A stretch of 7,996 nt of DNA from UBA1723 sp018066165. Its GTDB lineage: Bacteria; Bacteroidota; Bacteroidia; Bacteroidales; Paludibacteraceae. The translations under genes and the position numbers were made by a program. Numbering within the stretch: position 1 is the stretch's first letter; every line of letters begins with the position of its first letter. Under the pieces are notes generated by a model, which saw nothing but the letters and a program-made list of their open reading frames with translations, was not told the DNA's origin and made no database searches. The DNA is taken from NCBI GenBank assembly GCA_018066165.1, contig JAGHRX010000044.1:1-7996 (forward strand), given 5' to 3'. This document shows positions 6,146 to 7,996 of this stretch, piece by piece.

Positions 6146-7732
6146 CTATTCATCCTCCTCATCATCACCATTGTTGTCATTTACAACATTTGTATATATC
6201 CTCACCTTTCCCTGTCCCATTCTGTAATTGTACGCATCCCTTGACACATGGTATTTTTTACAAGCAGCATTCTTACTCATTCCGTTCTGAATATCATTGG
6301 TTATTGCCTGTATCGTTTCGTCAGAAACGCTTTTTGGTCTTCCTTTGCCTTTAGATCCTACCACCAATTCTTCCAAACTATGTCCATAAATATGGCCATC
6401 ACCATCAACTGCTAATTCATCAATATCATCCTCATACGTATCATCAGCCCCTGAATTAATCAGTGTTGATCCTGTCGCAGATACGTTTCCCAGATTTAAG
6501 GCATCATTCAAATCCATTGTTTCTACAAATTCAAATAACTTTTGTGGCTCAACATCCGACTTATATTGCTTGATTATATATGCCTTTTCCTGAAGATTGT
6601 TGTCGTACTTACATTTTAATGGAATTAGCATTTTGTACTCGCTTCCTAAACCGCAAGGGTATATCTCAAGAATATTCTTGCAAAGATTAACTTTACTTTG
6701 CAATCCCTTGAAATTGGATAATGATGGCTTTTTGCTGTCTGTGTTAGTATGGGCGATGAGGATTACAGAAACAGTCACATTACGTTTTTTTGCTTCTGCA
6801 ATGACCGATTCCAACCCATTATAAAGTTTGTCTACCTTTGTCCAGTTTGAACTTTCATTACATAGCTTTGCCATATTGTCAAGACCAATCGTACAGTCCG
6901 TACCTTCATTTAGATTAGCTACTTGATTCCTAACGCTTGCAACTAACTTGTCGACATCTTGTTCAAATTCGGCACATTGCTCTTTGGTAAATATTCTAAG
7001 ATTTGGATGATCTGCAAAACGACTTCTAATGTCTCCTTCACTAGACTCTCCCAAGTATGCAATCACTTGATTTGGAACGTGAGTTCCGTTTTCGATTTCA
7101 TCATCAAACAAACCAGAAGATGTTCCGGCTGCTATGCTGTAGAGAATATGGTACAAAGCGTAAGTTTTACCCATGCTGGTTCTTCCACATAGCATACTGA
7201 TTTCTCCCTTCTCGAAAAACTTACCAAGAATATACTCTAATCCAACAGATGTATGTGCGGACATTTCACTTACACGTTTGGGAGCATCTGCATTATTAGA
7301 TGAAGATATGACTACTTCTGCCTCCATCATCTTCTTTTGGGCTTCTTGTTGCTCTATAAATTCTCTCCACTTCTTTTCTGCTGGAGATTCTTGGACTCTT
7401 GACTCTTCTACTGGCCTATATGGAACATCTTCTATACCCGGAAATTTTCCATATTTGGCTTCTCTTTTCGCATTTTTTGTGTCAAGTTTTAATTGAGCAA
7501 GAGCTTTCTCGTATGCAATTCTGTCATCATGACGCTTTTTGGCTTCTTTTGTTTTGATTTTTTCTTTTACTATTGTTGTTCCAGCAACTGTCGCTATGGA
7601 TATCAAACCTAGAGCGGCTGCTGTAATAACTTTTGGGTCCTTGTAAAAAGGTGTGCTTGCAGGTTGAACTGCAGGTATATTCGATGGATTTGTGTTGACG
7701 ACAGGAATAATGTTTTGGTCTTTTTTTGCCAT
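6146..7732 (-). CDS. RepA/RecA-like ATPase with N-terminal TM and C-terminal HTH
   Basis: The 528-residue protein has four parts. Residues 34-55 (VITAAALGLISIATVAG) form one hydrophobic segment, probably a membrane anchor, followed by a charged, helical, coiled-coil-like linker (56-135). Residues about 160-400 form a RecA-fold ATPase of the RepA/AAA_25 type: Walker A GRTSMGKT (183-190), a LGES motif with E229, Walker B TIGLD (281-285) and SVILIAHTN (322-330). Residues about 463-506 (GRPKSVSDETIQAITNDI, then MSKNAACKKYHVSRDAYNY) resemble the HTH at the end of Hin/resolvase-type serine recombinases; no recombinase catalytic domain is present. The tail is acidic (NGDDEEDE). RepA-like ATPases act as replicative helicases or loaders in plasmids and mobile elements, so DNA replication or maintenance is the best guess. 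A membrane-bound form joined to a DNA-binding HTH is unusual. A promoter with an overlapping inverted repeat lies upstream, and a terminator follows the stop. Confidence 0.85.
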   Translation of the reverse strand: MAKKDQNIIPVVNTNPSNIPAVQPASTPFYKDPKVITAAALGLISIATVAGTTIVKEKIKTKEAKKRHDDRIAYEKALAQLKLDTKNAKREAKYGKFPGIEDVPYRPVEESRVQESPAEKKWREFIEQQEAQKKMMEAEVVISSSNNADAPKRVSEMSAHTSVGLEYILGKFFEKGEISMLCGRTSMGKTYALYHILYSIAAGTSSGLFDDEIENGTHVPNQVIAYLGESSEGDIRSRFADHPNLRIFTKEQCAEFEQDVDKLVASVRNQVANLNEGTDCTIGLDNMAKLCNESSNWTKVDKLYNGLESVIAEAKKRNVTVSVILIAHTNTDSKKPSLSNFKGLQSKVNLCKNILEIYPCGLGSEYKMLIPLKCKYDNNLQEKAYIIKQYKSDVEPQKLFEFVETMDLNDALNLGNVSATGSTLINSGADDTYEDDIDELAVDGDGHIYGHSLEELVVGSKGKGRPKSVSDETIQAITNDIQNGMSKNAACKKYHVSRDAYNYRMGQGKVRIYTNVVNDNNGDDEEDE

Positions 7733-7808
7733 GGTCGTAGTTGCTTGATAATAACTGTTCGTTATGATTTTGTAGTTTGAACTGAGCCTTTTGATCTCAA
7801 TCCCGCCG

Positions 7809-7839
7809 TAAAGATATAAACTTTTGTCAACATGACAAA
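7809..7839 (-). promoter_or_regulatory. Bacteroidetes-type promoter of the ATPase gene
   Basis: On the minus strand TTTG (7839-7836) is followed after 19 bases by TATCTTTA (7816-7809). This matches the -33 TTTG and -7 TAnnTTTG pattern with one mismatch and the right spacing. Transcription would begin near 7800, leaving an untranslated leader of about 65-70 bases before the ATG at 7732. Confidence 0.6.
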
Positions 7840-7840
7840 A
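7822..7840. promoter_or_regulatory. Inverted repeat over the ATPase promoter, likely operator
   Basis: TTTTGTCA (7822-7829) and TGACAAAA (7833-7840) are exact inverted copies separated by ACA. The site covers the -33 box and most of the spacer of the predicted promoter, where a bound dimeric regulator would block RNA polymerase. The HTH of the ATPase itself is one candidate binder, which would mean autoregulation; this is inference. Confidence 0.55.
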
Positions 7841-7996
7841 ACTTAGATTTTCAGCAATCTATCTCCATGACGAAAAATACGAGACATACACACCGTCCCC
7901 AGTTTATATCTCAATATGAGTGGTATCGAATTATCTATTAGACTTTTCGAGAATACATATATCTGATTGATTTTCAATTTTTCTACACTGACGAAT

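Larger units (their letters stand above)
7733..7996. other. Upstream region of the ATPase gene to the window end
   Basis: No coding sequence is visible. Apart from the promoter and inverted repeat it holds TGACGAAAAAT at 7868-7878 and TGACGAAT at 7989-7996. Both words also occur once on the far side of the ATPase gene (6097-6107 and 6008-6015). The window ends inside this region, so further copies or a divergent gene could follow. Confidence 0.5.

Noticed and set aside
6106..6354. 82-codon + strand frame and other frames opposite the ATPase gene
   Set aside because: They lie antisense to a gene with clear conserved motifs and their translations look like composition shadows.

Overview
The window most likely comes from the Bacteroidales, probably Prevotella or Segatella. 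This rests on a GGGtGRT-family gene with strongly biased codons, a general lack of strong Shine-Dalgarno sites, and -7 boxes close to the Bacteroidetes consensus TAnnTTTG. The helicase-like gene also resembles proteins I recall from Bacteroidetes mobile DNA. No tRNA, rRNA, CRISPR array, integrase, relaxase or transposase is visible, so the genus and the type of any mobile element are inferences.

Layout. (1) 3-977 (+) is the 3' part of a GGGtGRT protein gene, whose true start lies just left of the window. It ends at a strong intrinsic terminator (1000-1034). It looks like a highly expressed chromosomal gene. (2) 1035-1581 is gene-free and holds a tandem 11-bp repeat and a 12-bp-arm inverted repeat. 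(3) 1582-2649 (-) encodes a DUF1016/YhcG-type PD-(D/E)XK nuclease with its own -7 box. (4) 2947-4863 (-) encodes a superfamily 2 helicase-like ATPase with an atypical Walker A motif. A terminator at 2825-2852 separates it from the nuclease gene. (5) 4864-5282 is a non-coding divergent region with a cluster of hairpins at 5022-5160. (6) 5283-5591 and 5595-5972 (+) form a tight two-gene operon of small unrecognised proteins. The first has a region faintly like sigma-70 region 4. (7) 6006-6125 carries two back-to-back terminators. (8) 6146-7732 (-) encodes a RepA/RecA-like ATPase with an N-terminal membrane segment and a C-terminal Hin/resolvase-like helix-turn-helix. (9) 7733-7996 holds its promoter, an inverted repeat over that promoter, and copies of a TGACGAA motif that also occurs on the other side of the gene.

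How it may fit together. Everything right of about 1035 is AT-richer than the GGGtGRT gene and looks accessory. The nuclease and the helicase-like protein lie next to each other on one strand, as in many defence or DNA-processing loci. The RepA-like ATPase resembles plasmid or mobile-element replication proteins, and its HTH and flanking repeats hint that it may bind DNA at its own locus. That these genes form one system is a hypothesis; the sequence shows only proximity and matching style.
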